A DNA stretch of 44,575 bases, taken from assembly GCA_030595325.1 (NCBI GenBank), contig JAUVDN010000006.1, forward strand, positions 1 to 44,575. The letters are read 5' to 3'. This DNA comes from Gammaproteobacteria bacterium. Lineage in GTDB: Bacteria > Pseudomonadota > Gammaproteobacteria > SZUA-229. The notes under the pieces were generated by a model. That model saw only the letters and a list, made by a program, of their open reading frames with translations. It was not told where the DNA came from and did no database searches. This document shows positions 1 through 8,114 of the stretch, piece after piece (position 1 is the first letter of the stretch; each line of letters starts with the position of its first letter). Made by a program: the position numbers and the translations under genes.

Positions 1-348
1 AATGAAGTTGTACTAGTGGTTTATGATCCAGAAAAAATCAGCACTGAACAACTGCTCAACGTTTTCTGGGAATCACATGATCCAACACAGGGTATGCAGC
101 AAGGCAACGACAGGGGTACACAGTATCGCTCAGGAATCTACCTATTTAACGAAGCGCAACGAAAGGTTGCTGAAACCACTTGTGGCTTTTTTCAGCAAGA
201 ACTGGCTAAAAATGGCTACGGTCAAATCACTACTGAAATATTAGATGCGCCTGAGTTTTACTACGCTGAAGATTATCATCAGCAATATCTTGCCAAGAAT
301 CCGAATGGTTATTGCGGCTTAGGCGGTACGGGCGTGAGTTGCTCGTGA
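1..348 (+). CDS. msrA: Peptide methionine sulfoxide reductase MsrA, C-terminal part
   Basis: MsrA reduces methionine-S-sulfoxide in oxidised proteins and free methionine, using thioredoxin for recycling. The reading frame is open from base 1, so the 5' part, including the GCFW catalytic cysteine, lies outside the window. The visible 115 residues include the family block [20 protein letters not shown], followed by YRSGIY. The tail [13 protein letters not shown] carries two cysteines in the place of the resolving cysteines. The stop is TGA at 346-348. A 109-bp repeat starts 11 bases after the stop, between this gene and convergent gpmI. Family assignment is secure; whether the full gene is a stand-alone MsrA or an MsrA/B fusion cannot be seen, although the C-terminus shows no MsrB domain. 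Confidence 0.93.
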   Translation, partial: NEVVLVVYDPEKISTEQLLNVFWESHDPTQGMQQGNDRGTQYRSGIYLFNEAQRKVAETTCGFFQQELAKNGYGQITTEILDAPEFYYAEDYHQQYLAKNPNGYCGLGGTGVSCS

Positions 349-359
349 GTGGCTGTTGC

Positions 360-468
360 TGAGTCATAGCTGACAAAGTCAAAAACTTTAAAAGCTACTC
401 ACCACAGAGGACACGGAGGTGAAAATTCTTTTGATTTTATTTTTTTCTGGAGGTCAGCTAATGGCCAT
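360..468. repeat. 109-bp direct repeat, copy 1 (MITE-like)
   Basis: This stretch is identical, base for base by eye, to 9188-9296. Near its ends are the 8-bp inverted repeats TAGCTGAC (367-374) and GTCAGCTA (453-460). It has a CACCACAGAGGACACGGAGG core and a T-rich right part, and no plausible ORF of its own. It lies between the convergent 3' ends of msrA and gpmI. The short inverted ends and exact identity suggest a small non-autonomous mobile element or a recently copied intergenic repeat. That reading is inference. Confidence 0.85.
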
Positions 469-487
469 AAGTGGCTATTAACAGATA

Positions 488-2023
488 TCAGTACTCACAC
501 AACAACAAAGATTTACCCGTCATCGAAGGCGGTTGTTGCAACCCCATCAACTGCAATATGGTTGGTGCAACTGCACTCAGGTCACAGCCCGGGCGCAAGT
601 GCCAGTTCGCTTCATCGATAATCAAACATGGTACCGGGTATAAAGTATGCTGCGTGTGTGGTTCCTGCGTTACCGGATCAACCATCTCATCACAGTTACC
701 ATGATCAGCGGTCAGAATAACTGAAAAACCCGTTTCAGCAGCCGCATCCAGTACACGGCCAACTTCTTTATCCAGTGCTTCCACTGCTTGGATAACCGCA
801 TCACGCACAGCGGTATGACCGACCATATCACCGTTAGCAAAATTCACCATGATGAAGCCGTAATCACCTGACTCCAGTCCTTCGATAACTTTATCGGCAA
901 CCCCTTCGGCACTCATCTCTGGCATTAAATCATAAGTAGCAACATCGGGAGAATTAACCATGACGTGATCTTCACCGGCAAATGGTTGCTTCTTACCGCC
1001 GTTGAAGAAATAAGTGACATGGGCAAATTTTTCTGTTTCCGCGCAGTGTAGCTGTTTGTATCCAGCACGGCTGACGACTGATGCGACGGTTGCCTGTGGT
1101 CGCTCTGGTGCATAACCAATGGGTAATAAAAATTCAGGGTCATATTCCGTCAGACAGGTTACTAACGCACCTTCAAAATCACCAGTATCAAATTCATCGA
1201 AGTGATCCTGGCTTAGCACAGCAGTTAACTGGCGGGAACGATCGTTACGGAAGTTGAAAAAGATAATGCTGTCACCGGTAGCAATCAGGTCGGCCCCATC
1301 AAGTACTGTCGGCAGAATAAATTCATCCGTCGCATCATTAGCGTAAGCCGCTTCAATGGCATAGTGAGCATTCTCAGCATGCGGGCCTTCACCTTTTACC
1401 ATCGCGTTCCACGCCAGCGCTGTTCTTTCCCAACGATTATCTCTGTCCATCGAATAATAGCGACCACTAACAGTGGCGATACTGCCGTTTGCGTCTTCCA
1501 GCACGCTTTCTATTTCAGCAAGAAAGGTTAGAGCGGACATCTGCGCCGTATCACGACCATCAGTCGTCATATGTACCACTGGCTTTACTTTGTAATCAGC
1601 GCATAATTTAATCAATGCTTTTAGATGGTTGATATGACTGTGCACACCACCATTCGACGTCAAACCAACCAGATGTAGTGGGCGATTATTTTCTGCTGCA
1701 TCTTCAACCGCCGCGACCAGCGCTGCATTAGTGAAAAATTCGCCACTTTCAATCTCGTCATTAATTCGAACCAGATCCTGACGGATAACCGAACCGCTGC
1801 CCAACGTCATGTGACCCACTTCTGAGTTACCCATCTGACCATCGGGTAAACCCACTGAACTGCCACAGGCATCTAGCGTTGTATGAGGATTTCTTGAAAA
1901 ATATTCGTCTAAGCGCGGGGTATCAGCTTCCTGAACCGCGTTATTTATTCGACTTGGGTTGACACCAAAACCATCCAGTATAATCAGGAGGGTGGGTCTT
2001 CGGGGGACACTTCGATCGACCAT
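488..2023 (-). CDS. gpmI: 2,3-bisphosphoglycerate-independent phosphoglycerate mutase
   Basis: GpmI interconverts 3- and 2-phosphoglycerate in glycolysis and gluconeogenesis. It is a cytosolic, Mn-dependent enzyme of the alkaline phosphatase superfamily. The 511-residue length is the family norm. Visible motifs are LLIILDGFG with the first metal Asp (residue 17), QMGNSEVGH with the phospho-accepting Ser (about 67), MTTDGRDT, and near the C-terminus ILTADHGNCDEM with the metal Asp and His (about 440-441). The ATG at 2023 follows a GAGAG stretch about 8 bases upstream. It lies downstream of tatC in the same direction but is separated by about 300 bases that include a 26-bp-stem hairpin, so it probably has its own promoter. 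Confidence 0.97.
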   Translation of the reverse strand: MVDRSVPRRPTLLIILDGFGVNPSRINNAVQEADTPRLDEYFSRNPHTTLDACGSSVGLPDGQMGNSEVGHMTLGSGSVIRQDLVRINDEIESGEFFTNAALVAAVEDAAENNRPLHLVGLTSNGGVHSHINHLKALIKLCADYKVKPVVHMTTDGRDTAQMSALTFLAEIESVLEDANGSIATVSGRYYSMDRDNRWERTALAWNAMVKGEGPHAENAHYAIEAAYANDATDEFILPTVLDGADLIATGDSIIFFNFRNDRSRQLTAVLSQDHFDEFDTGDFEGALVTCLTEYDPEFLLPIGYAPERPQATVASVVSRAGYKQLHCAETEKFAHVTYFFNGGKKQPFAGEDHVMVNSPDVATYDLMPEMSAEGVADKVIEGLESGDYGFIMVNFANGDMVGHTAVRDAVIQAVEALDKEVGRVLDAAAETGFSVILTADHGNCDEMVDPVTQEPHTQHTLYPVPCLIIDEANWHLRPGCDLSAVAPTILQLMGLQQPPSMTGKSLLLCEY

Positions 2024-2327
2024 AAGAGCTCTCTGCCCTTCTCTCTATTTTGTTTATTTGTATTTAGTGTTCGTGCTTAGGGCGCGATTTTACACTATTG
2101 GTGTGATTTACACGAATATAAACAGCTTACTGTTTAGCCTTGTAATTGCCGAATGACAGAAACTTGAGTCTTAAGAGAAGTTTTAAGTTATAAGTAAAAA
2201 ACTCAGCCCACAAAGAACGCAAAAGACGCGAAGAAAAAGTATTGTCTGAGCTCCCTCTCCCTCTGGGACGCCTATATCCATGTAGGCGTCCCAGAGGGAG
2301 AGGGAGCTAACAAACAATCGTTCTTAT
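2024..2327. other. Intergenic region between tatC and gpmI
   Basis: These 304 bases hold no gene. From right to left they contain a long perfect hairpin (2249-2308), a purine-rich stretch around 2205-2240 (CACAAAGAACGCAAAAGACGCGAAG) that loosely resembles the core of the 109-bp repeat, and an AT-rich part next to gpmI where its promoter should lie. I could not pick a convincing -35/-10 pair. Confidence 0.6.
2249..2308. repeat. Perfect 26-bp inverted repeat with 8-nt loop
   Basis: The arms 2249-2274 and 2283-2308 are exact reverse complements and the loop 2275-2282 is TATCCATG. The stem starts AGCTCCCTCTCC and ends with GGGACGCCTA next to the loop. It sits between tatC and gpmI, both read on the minus strand. 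It could end the his-tat transcript, but neither side has an immediate T-run; the nearest on the minus strand begins 9 to 10 bases beyond the stem. The stem is also unusually long for an intrinsic terminator, so a palindromic repeat element is equally likely. Confidence 0.9.
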
Positions 2328-3380
2328 CTATTTTTTATCCGGATTATCACCAGACTTATCTGAGTCGCTATCTCCAGATTCATCTGTGGAGTCATCTTCA
2401 CGGTTATTTTCCTGCTCTTCATCTTCGGCTTCATCGAGCAACCGCTCCATGTCTTCATCACTCAATTCATCGCCAAGCTCATCACCTTGTTCATCGTTCT
2501 GAGTCTCGGCAGCCAAATTATTATTTATTGGATTACCTTCTTCATCATGATCATCTTCCGGGATGTCAGCTGCTGTAACTAATGGCGTCTCTTCTGTCAT
2601 CGTAAAGTCATCATTTTCCATGATGACATTTTCTTCTGATTTATCTTTTAAAAAGATGCGCGACGCGATTAAACCCAGCTCGAACAGCAGCCAGATAGGT
2701 ATTGCCAGCAAAGACTGAGAAATCACATCCGGCGGTGTTAAAAACATGCCAATGATAAACGCGCCGATAATGATATAAGGACGTTTTTCTGCCAGTTTAT
2801 CTGCTGAAGTAACACCAGCGGCAATCAATAAAAAAGTAGCAACAGGTACTTCGAATGCAATACCAAAGGCGAAAAATATCGCAATAATAAAATCAAGGTA
2901 CTGACCGATATCGGTCATCACTGCAACGCCTTCCGGTGCTATACCGATAAAGAAACCAAAAAGAATCGGGAAGATTACAAAATAGGCAAAAGCAATGCCG
3001 CAATAAAAAAGAATAACACTGGATATTAATATCGGTGTCGCCATTTTCTTTTCATGACGATACAAACCCGGCGCAATAAACCCCCACATCTGATGCAAGA
3101 TGTAAGGAATGGTCAGAAGCACGGACAGTAGCAATACTAATTTAAACGGCACCAGAAAAGGTGAGGTCACACTAGTCGCAATCATCGATGTGCCTTCCGG
3201 CATCAAGCCCAACAGTGGTTGCGCCGCGATGGTGAAAATATCTTCAGAAAATGAAAACAGCGCTATAAAAACAATAAGAATTGCCAGCACCATATGTAAC
3301 AGTCGATCGCGAAGTTCGATCAGATGGTCCATCAGCGTTTGTTCTTTCTGATCTCCAGTTGGGGAATCTTGTTCTGCCAT
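2328..3380 (-). CDS. tatC: Twin-arginine translocase subunit TatC with acidic C-terminal tail
   Basis: TatC is the inner-membrane receptor for twin-arginine signal peptides and works with TatA and TatB. The N-terminal region has the family signature LMDHLIELRDRLL, followed by six hydrophobic membrane segments across about residues 25-245. Conserved stretches include PYILHQMWGFIAPGLYRHEK and GMFLTPPDV. I start at the ATG at 3380 (350 residues). A TTG five codons upstream is possible but has no better ribosome site. The last roughly 105 residues form a very acidic, low-complexity tail rich in D, E, S and N, ending SGDNPDKK; ordinary TatC proteins of about 250 residues lack this. It follows tatB by 22 bases in the tatABC operon. 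Confidence 0.95.
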   Translation of the reverse strand: MAEQDSPTGDQKEQTLMDHLIELRDRLLHMVLAILIVFIALFSFSEDIFTIAAQPLLGLMPEGTSMIATSVTSPFLVPFKLVLLLSVLLTIPYILHQMWGFIAPGLYRHEKKMATPILISSVILFYCGIAFAYFVIFPILFGFFIGIAPEGVAVMTDIGQYLDFIIAIFFAFGIAFEVPVATFLLIAAGVTSADKLAEKRPYIIIGAFIIGMFLTPPDVISQSLLAIPIWLLFELGLIASRIFLKDKSEENVIMENDDFTMTEETPLVTAADIPEDDHDEEGNPINNNLAAETQNDEQGDELGDELSDEDMERLLDEAEDEEQENNREDDSTDESGDSDSDKSGDNPDKK

Positions 3381-3402
3381 TATTTTATTTAACAATCATG
3401 CT

Positions 3403-3834
3403 TCAAGATTTACTTTTTTCTGAAATTGATGTGTCTGTAGCTGATGTATCGGCAGTTGACGCTACATCTGAAGAGTCGCCTGATGATACATCGCTGGAAT
3501 CGGACTCAGGCTCATCATAAAAAGAATGAGACGGTGTATCCGTTAAGATGTCAGCCGCTGAAACTTTAGGCAAGTCTGCGGCAACATCATCAACACCTGA
3601 TTTTATCTGTTGCTGTAATTCATTAATCTGAACTTCCTGATTATGCAGCATGCGTTTAAATTCATTAACGTCGAGCTCCTCTTCAACTTCGCTACGCACA
3701 CCTTCTATATAACGTCGCGCCTTACCAACAAAGAAACCCGCCTGACGCGCAGCACCGGGCAAACGCTCCGGGCCAATTACGACCAGCGCTAAAATAAGAA
3801 TTAGCAGGATTTCCCAGAAGCCAACGTCAAACAT
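3403..3834 (-). CDS. tatB: Twin-arginine translocase subunit TatB
   Basis: TatB partners TatC in the substrate-receptor complex of the Tat pathway. The 143-residue protein starts with a single membrane helix, FWEILLILILALVVIGPERLP, containing the conserved G-P-E-R-L-P hinge. An amphipathic helix and a charged, coiled-coil-like segment follow (about residues 40-80). The C-terminal third is rich in Ser, Asp and Thr and ends SISEKSKS. The gene lies between tatA (69 bases) and tatC (22 bases to its ATG), all on the minus strand. TatB was chosen over TatA because of the longer cytosolic part and the gene order. Confidence 0.95.
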   Translation of the reverse strand: MFDVGFWEILLILILALVVIGPERLPGAARQAGFFVGKARRYIEGVRSEVEEELDVNEFKRMLHNQEVQINELQQQIKSGVDDVAADLPKVSAADILTDTPSHSFYDEPESDSSDVSSGDSSDVASTADTSATDTSISEKSKS

Positions 3835-3903
3835 ATATTCAGTACAGTAATGCTACGCACACTAAAGCCGACGTAAAAACATCAACTTTGATGCATAGAA
3901 AAG

Positions 3904-4152
3904 TTAAACGTTATCTGTGTTCTTGGTTGATTCAGCCTTAACCGACTCAGCCTTAACTGATTCAGTATCCGCAGACTCTGCTGAAGATTGCTCAACTTTA
4001 TTTTGCTTATTGTCATCACCGTCTTTCACAGCGCTCTTAAATCCTTTGATTGCTGAACCCAAATCACCACCGACGTTTTTCAATTTTTTTGTACCAAAAA
4101 TTAAAATAACAACAGCCAATAAAATCAATAATTGCCAAACACTAATACCCAT
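3904..4152 (-). CDS. tatA: Twin-arginine translocase subunit TatA
   Basis: TatA oligomerises to open the membrane for folded Tat substrates. The 82 residues show a membrane helix (about 5-20), then the FG hinge in [15 protein letters not shown], then the amphipathic helix [12 protein letters not shown]. The tail carries short internal repeats of VKAES. The ATG at 4152 is preceded by AAGAGAGAA about 8 bases upstream on the minus strand. It is the first tat gene after hisE, separated by 221 bases that contain nested palindromes (4225-4307). Confidence 0.96.
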   Translation of the reverse strand: MGISVWQLLILLAVVILIFGTKKLKNVGGDLGSAIKGFKSAVKDGDDNKQNKVEQSSAESADTESVKAESVKAESTKNTDNV

Positions 4153-4224
4153 AATAATTCTCTCTTATCTCTTTATCTTAATTCGACAATCAGCCACTCT
4201 ATATGATGACTGCTTGCCTAGCCG

Positions 4225-4307
4225 ACCTCGCTATAGCGAGGTACGAAGCAATTTACCCAGGCGCTTGTGTCGTCATTGTGCGATTGCTTCGTATCACACA
4301 ATGACGT
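4225..4307. repeat. Nested palindromic repeats between hisE and tatA
   Basis: Three inverted repeats overlap here. ACCTCGCTATAGCGAGGT (4225-4242) is a perfect 18-bp palindrome. ACGAAGCAAT (4243-4252) pairs with ATTGCTTCGT (4283-4292). CGTCATTGTG (4271-4280) pairs with CACAATGACG (4298-4307). The last two pairs interlock, so both cannot form at once without a pseudoknot. The words CGTCATTGTG and GAAGCAAT recall, from memory, a family of dispersed intergenic palindromes found in many proteobacteria. It may be a repeat-element remnant, or a regulatory or termination region between his and tat. Confidence 0.75.
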
Positions 4308-4373
4308 ATTTAATTATTTTATCTCTTACAGCTCAGCTCTTACAATCCTGCTCTTGCAATTTCGCTTTTATAA

Positions 4374-4709
4374 TTATGTCCTTGCCGCTTTCTCATCGTG
4401 CCCAGAAACACCAAATCGACGCGCCAATTCTTTTATCACATCATCAGCAGATAAGCCCTGATCTGCCAGTAACACCATGGTATGAAACCAGAGATCTGCT
4501 ACCTCATAAACCAGTTTATCTTTATCACCACCGCTTGCAACATCTTTTGCGGCCATTACTGTCTCTGTGGCTTCTTCACCAACTTTTTTAAGGATAGCAT
4601 CTAATCCTTTATCGTACAGGCTAGCTACATAAGATGAATCTGGCGCGGCACCTTTACGCTGCTCCAGTATTTCGCCTAATTGTGTCAGCACTTCAGAATT
4701 ATTCATCAT
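4374..4709 (-). CDS. hisE: Phosphoribosyl-ATP pyrophosphatase HisE
   Basis: HisE removes pyrophosphate from phosphoribosyl-ATP, the second step of histidine synthesis. The 111-residue length fits the stand-alone enzyme. Family motifs of this all-alpha MazG-like fold are [19 protein letters not shown] with the conserved metal-binding glutamates, and [14 protein letters not shown]. Two adjacent ATG codons (4709 and 4706) could serve as the start; neither has a clear ribosome site. It follows hisI by 27 bases in the minus-strand his operon and precedes tatA. HisE and HisI are separate proteins here, not the fused HisIE of enterics. Confidence 0.96.
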   Translation of the reverse strand: MMNNSEVLTQLGEILEQRKGAAPDSSYVASLYDKGLDAILKKVGEEATETVMAAKDVASGGDKDKLVYEVADLWFHTMVLLADQGLSADDVIKELARRFGVSGHDEKAART

Positions 4710-4736
4710 TTCAACTTTAAATATGGTGTCTCTACA

Positions 4737-5117
4737 CTATTTATAAATATCTTTAGGGTCTTTAATAACCTGTTCAACTTCGACCCATTTCTCACCTTGT
4801 AACTGACGATAAAAACAACTCTCACGTCCAGTATGACAAGCGATACCACCCTGCTGTTCAACTTTTAACAATATTACATCTTCATCACAATCAAATCGAA
4901 TATCAACTATTTTTTGCGTATGACCTGACTCTTCACCTTTGTGCCAGAGTTTTCCTCTGGAACGCGACCAGTAAACAGCTTCTTTTTTTTCTGCCGTTAA
5001 TCGCAATGCTTCACGATTCATCCAAGCCATCATTAAGATTTTACCACTGCTGGCATCTTGTGCTATCGCAGGAACTAATCCTTTATCATCGAATCGAATT
5101 TCATCTAACCAATTCAT
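4737..5117 (-). CDS. hisI: Phosphoribosyl-AMP cyclohydrolase HisI
   Basis: HisI opens the adenine ring of phosphoribosyl-AMP, the third step of histidine synthesis; it is a zinc enzyme. The 126 residues carry the family blocks [53 protein letters not shown], and the Cys/His site in [12 protein letters not shown]. Start ATG at 5117, 8 bases after the hisF stop. This monofunctional form and the order hisF-hisI-hisE-tatA are common in Gammaproteobacteria outside the enterics. Confidence 0.97.
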   Translation of the reverse strand: MNWLDEIRFDDKGLVPAIAQDASSGKILMMAWMNREALRLTAEKKEAVYWSRSRGKLWHKGEESGHTQKIVDIRFDCDEDVILLKVEQQGGIACHTGRESCFYRQLQGEKWVEVEQVIKDPKDIYK

Positions 5118-5125
5118 TAGCTAAG

Positions 5126-5899
5126 TTACAGCCTCATCTCGATTCCGCGAGATGCCATGTGCTGCTTTGCTTCTTGAATGGTGTACTCTGCAAAGTGAAA
5201 AATGCTGGCAGCAAGTACCGCATCTGCTTTACCTTCTAATACTCCATCAGCCAGATGATCAAGAGTACCGACGCCACCTGAGGCAATAACAGGAACTGTA
5301 ACTGCTTCAGAAATGGCACGTGTCAGCGGTATATTGAATCCGGTTTTTGTACCGTCTTTATCCATGCTGGTCAGTAAGATTTCACCAGCACCATAATCGA
5401 CCATTTTTCTCGCCCACTCGATGGCATCCAGACCCGTCGTCTTTCTGCCACCGTGGGTAAATATTTCCCAACGTAAAGGCTCACCGGCAACACTGACCTG
5501 TTTCGCATCGATGGCAACAACGATACATTGCGAACCGACAGAATCTGTCGCTTCACGCACAAACTCCGGATTGAATACAGCGGCGGTATTAATAGCGACT
5601 TTATCTGCACCGGCATTTAACATGCGACGCACATCATCTAACTCTCTGATACCGCCACCAACGGTTAACGGAATAAATACTTCATCGGCTACCTTTTCGA
5701 CAACGTGAACGATGGTCTCACGATTATCGGAGCTTGCCGTAATATCAAGAAAGGTTATCTCATCGGCACCTTCTGAATCATACCGTCTGGCCACTTCTAC
5801 CGGGTCACCAGCATCTCTGATATCTACAAACTGCACACCTTTAACAACGCGACCATTATCGACATCGAGGCAGGGAATGATTCGTTTTGCTAATGACAT
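5126..5899 (-). CDS. hisF: Imidazole glycerol phosphate synthase cyclase subunit HisF
   Basis: HisF uses ammonia from HisH to form imidazole glycerol phosphate and AICAR. It is a TIM barrel of 257 residues. Visible are the N-terminal [17 protein letters not shown] with the first catalytic Asp (residue 12), the second catalytic Asp in IVVAIDAK (about 131), and the phosphate-binding glycine loops TVGGGIRE and IASGGVG. Its ATG overlaps the hisA stop by one base (TAATG), so the two are probably translationally coupled. The partner gene hisH is two genes upstream. Confidence 0.98.
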   Translation of the reverse strand: MSLAKRIIPCLDVDNGRVVKGVQFVDIRDAGDPVEVARRYDSEGADEITFLDITASSDNRETIVHVVEKVADEVFIPLTVGGGIRELDDVRRMLNAGADKVAINTAAVFNPEFVREATDSVGSQCIVVAIDAKQVSVAGEPLRWEIFTHGGRKTTGLDAIEWARKMVDYGAGEILLTSMDKDGTKTGFNIPLTRAISEAVTVPVIASGGVGTLDHLADGVLEGKADAVLAASIFHFAEYTIQEAKQHMASRGIEMRL

Positions 5900-6630
5900 T
5901 ATTGCTTATCCAGCCACGCCTGTGCTTGTTTTAAATCAATCGCACCTTCATAGATAGCACGACCGGTAATTGCGCCCATGATACCTTCATCCGCAACCGC
6001 ACTTAAGGCTTTAACATCATCCATGTTGGTCAGGCCGCCGGAAGCGATGACCGGAATATTAATTGCCTGCGCCATCTTAACGGTAGACTCGATATTCACG
6101 CCCTGCATCATGCCGTCGCGTGATATATCGGTATAGACGATAGCTTCAACGCCATCATCCTGAAAACGTTTTGCCATATCAATAACGTCATGTTTAGACA
6201 GTTTTGACCAGCCATCCACCGCCACTTTACCGTTTTTAGCATCCAGACCAACAATGATATGGGTAGGAAATTCTGCACAGACTTCAGCAACAAAATGTGG
6301 TTCATTCACCGCTTTTGTGCCAATGATTAAATAGTTCACACCCGCATCAAGATAAGCGGCGATAGTATCTTCATCGCGTATGCCACCACCAAGCTGAATT
6401 TTCAGATCCGGATAAGCGGATGCAATATCATGTATCACACCGGCATTAACAGGCTTTGCTGCGAAAGCGCCATCCAGGTCAACGATATGTAACCGTCTTG
6501 CGCCTGCTTCAACCCATTGCCCTGCCATCGCTACCGGGTCATCAGAGAATACGGTGCTATCATCCATATCACCCTGACGCAGGCGTACACATTGTCCATC
6601 TTTTAAATCAATTGCGGGTATTAATAACAT
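5899..6630 (-). CDS. hisA: ProFAR isomerase HisA
   Basis: HisA isomerises the aminoaldose ProFAR to the ketose PRFAR, the fourth step of histidine synthesis. It is a 243-residue TIM barrel related to HisF. Motifs: [19 protein letters not shown] with the catalytic Asp (residue 8), [20 protein letters not shown] with the second Asp (about 130), [13 protein letters not shown], and IASGGLT. It sits between hisH (33 bases) and hisF (one-base overlap). Confidence 0.98.
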   Translation of the reverse strand: MLLIPAIDLKDGQCVRLRQGDMDDSTVFSDDPVAMAGQWVEAGARRLHIVDLDGAFAAKPVNAGVIHDIASAYPDLKIQLGGGIRDEDTIAAYLDAGVNYLIIGTKAVNEPHFVAEVCAEFPTHIIVGLDAKNGKVAVDGWSKLSKHDVIDMAKRFQDDGVEAIVYTDISRDGMMQGVNIESTVKMAQAINIPVIASGGLTNMDDVKALSAVADEGIMGAITGRAIYEGAIDLKQAQAWLDKQ

Positions 6631-6663
6631 CTGTCTCTTATCTCAGTGATTATGTCTCAGTAG

Positions 6664-7314
6664 TTATACTTGCCCATTCCAGCGGCAAAAGTTTTTCAGT
6701 AACTGCAAACCATCATGCGCACTCTTTTCAGGGTGGAACTGGGTGGCAAAAACATTGTCTTTAGCAATTGCCGACACAAATTCAATACCATAGTCGGTAG
6801 TACCTGCAGTCAACGTTTCATCTTCAGGTGCAACATAGTAACTGTGCACAAAATAAAAACGGCTGTCTTCTGGTATCTCGTCCCACAAAGGGTGCGCCTG
6901 TTTGTGGGACACCTTATTCCAGCCCATGTGCGGAATTTTTAGTGTTTGCATCTGTGACTGTAATGATTCATCAGCAAATGCACGCACATTTCCCGGGTAC
7001 AGATTCATGCAATCAATACCCTGGTTTTCCTCACTGTGCTGCATCAATACCTGCATACCCATGCATATCCCTAGAAACGGCTTCTCATGTGCAGCCTGTA
7101 AAACAACTTCTTCCAGCTGCAGGTCTCTTAAATGTTTCATGCAGTCACGCGCTGCTCCCTGACCAGGAAACACAACACGCTCAGCCGCAGCAATCTCTTT
7201 CGCATCTGAACTGACGATAACGCGCTGCTCAGCAGAAATTACATGCTCTATCGCTTTTGAAACTGAACGAAGATTACCCATGCCGTAATCAACGACAGCA
7301 ATAACTGAGCTCAT
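6664..7314 (-). CDS. hisH: Imidazole glycerol phosphate synthase glutaminase subunit HisH
   Basis: HisH hydrolyses glutamine and passes ammonia to HisF. The 216-residue class I glutamine amidotransferase shows the N-terminal VVDYGMGNLRSV, the nucleophile in FLGICMGMQVL, and the His-Glu pair in FATQFHPEKS. It is the second his gene here, 118 bases after hisB. That gap contains AT-rich tandem repeats and a palindrome. Confidence 0.98.
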   Translation of the reverse strand: MSSVIAVVDYGMGNLRSVSKAIEHVISAEQRVIVSSDAKEIAAAERVVFPGQGAARDCMKHLRDLQLEEVVLQAAHEKPFLGICMGMQVLMQHSEENQGIDCMNLYPGNVRAFADESLQSQMQTLKIPHMGWNKVSHKQAHPLWDEIPEDSRFYFVHSYYVAPEDETLTAGTTDYGIEFVSAIAKDNVFATQFHPEKSAHDGLQLLKNFCRWNGQV

Positions 7315-7333
7315 GATAGCCTTCCGGCTAAAT

Positions 7334-7419
7334 GAATAATGAATAATGAATAATAAATAATCATATTAAAAAATTAACTTTGCTTTTATAACTAGCTATA
7401 GCTAGTTATAGCTAGTTAT
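7334..7419. repeat. AT-rich tandem repeats and 24-bp palindrome between hisB and hisH
   Basis: The gap carries three or more short repeats of GAATAAT (about 7334-7360). It then has a perfect 24-bp palindrome at 7387-7410, TATAACTAGCTA and its mirror, followed by another TAGCTAGTTATATA copy. The palindrome could be an operator, a weak hairpin within the his transcript, or neutral repeat expansion. No promoter could be assigned with confidence. Confidence 0.7.
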
Positions 7420-7432
7420 ATATAGACACCTG

Positions 7433-8026
7433 CTAGAGGGTTCCTTTTGTGCTTGGCATAATACCCTGCATTCTTGGGTCTGCAGTAATCGCCATACGCA
7501 CAGCACGGCCGAAAGCCTTAAATATTGTTTCAGCAATATGGTGCGCATTGTCGCCACTAAGGTTATCGATATGCAGCGTCACATTGGCGTGGTTGATAAA
7601 TCCTTGAAAAAACTCATGGAACAGATCAACATCAAAATCACCGATACTTGAACGTTTAAACTTCACGTTATACTCCATACCAGGACGTCCTGAAAAATCG
7701 ATAACTACACGAGTCAAAGCCTCATCCAATGGCACATAGGCATGTCCGTATCGAACAATACCTTTTTTATCGCCGATAGCTTTAGCGACAGCCTGACCAA
7801 TAGTAATACCGATATCTTCTACCGTATGGTGAGCATCGATGTGCAGATCTCCCTTGGCTGTTATCTCAAGATCAATCAATCCATGACGCGCTACCTGATC
7901 AAGCATATGCTCTAAAAATGGCACCCCGGTATCCAGGTTACATTTGCCCGTACCATCCAGATTTACTTTTACCTGAATCTGGGTCTCCAGTGTATTACGT
8001 TCAACACTCGCCTGACGCTGCGTCAT
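7433..8026 (-). CDS. hisB: Imidazoleglycerol-phosphate dehydratase HisB (monofunctional)
   Basis: HisB dehydrates imidazole glycerol phosphate, the sixth step of histidine synthesis, with a di-Mn centre. At 197 residues it is the dehydratase alone, without the N-terminal phosphatase domain of enteric HisB. Both repeats of the metal motif are visible: [11 protein letters not shown] (about residues 65-75) and [14 protein letters not shown] near the C-terminus. PFLEHMLDQ is also conserved. It opens the his cluster in this window; hisG, hisD and hisC must lie elsewhere. Its start is 88 bases from the end of upstream dtd. Confidence 0.97.
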   Translation of the reverse strand: MTQRQASVERNTLETQIQVKVNLDGTGKCNLDTGVPFLEHMLDQVARHGLIDLEITAKGDLHIDAHHTVEDIGITIGQAVAKAIGDKKGIVRYGHAYVPLDEALTRVVIDFSGRPGMEYNVKFKRSSIGDFDVDLFHEFFQGFINHANVTLHIDNLSGDNAHHIAETIFKAFGRAVRMAITADPRMQGIMPSTKGTL

Positions 8027-8114
8027 TTATATCTCCAGTTTATCTGTTTTTCTAATTTGTAGCGCTAATCTGTATTACTTATTTAAATTGTATATTTAAC
8101 ATTCATTTTAACTA

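Noticed and set aside
471-704. 77-residue plus-strand ORF next to the 109-bp repeat
   Set aside because: Antisense to the 3' end of gpmI; it starts at the edge of the repeat by chance.
4267-4591. Plus-strand ORFs over hisE and the hisE-tatA gap
   Set aside because: They are antisense shadows of hisE and tatA with no start signals.
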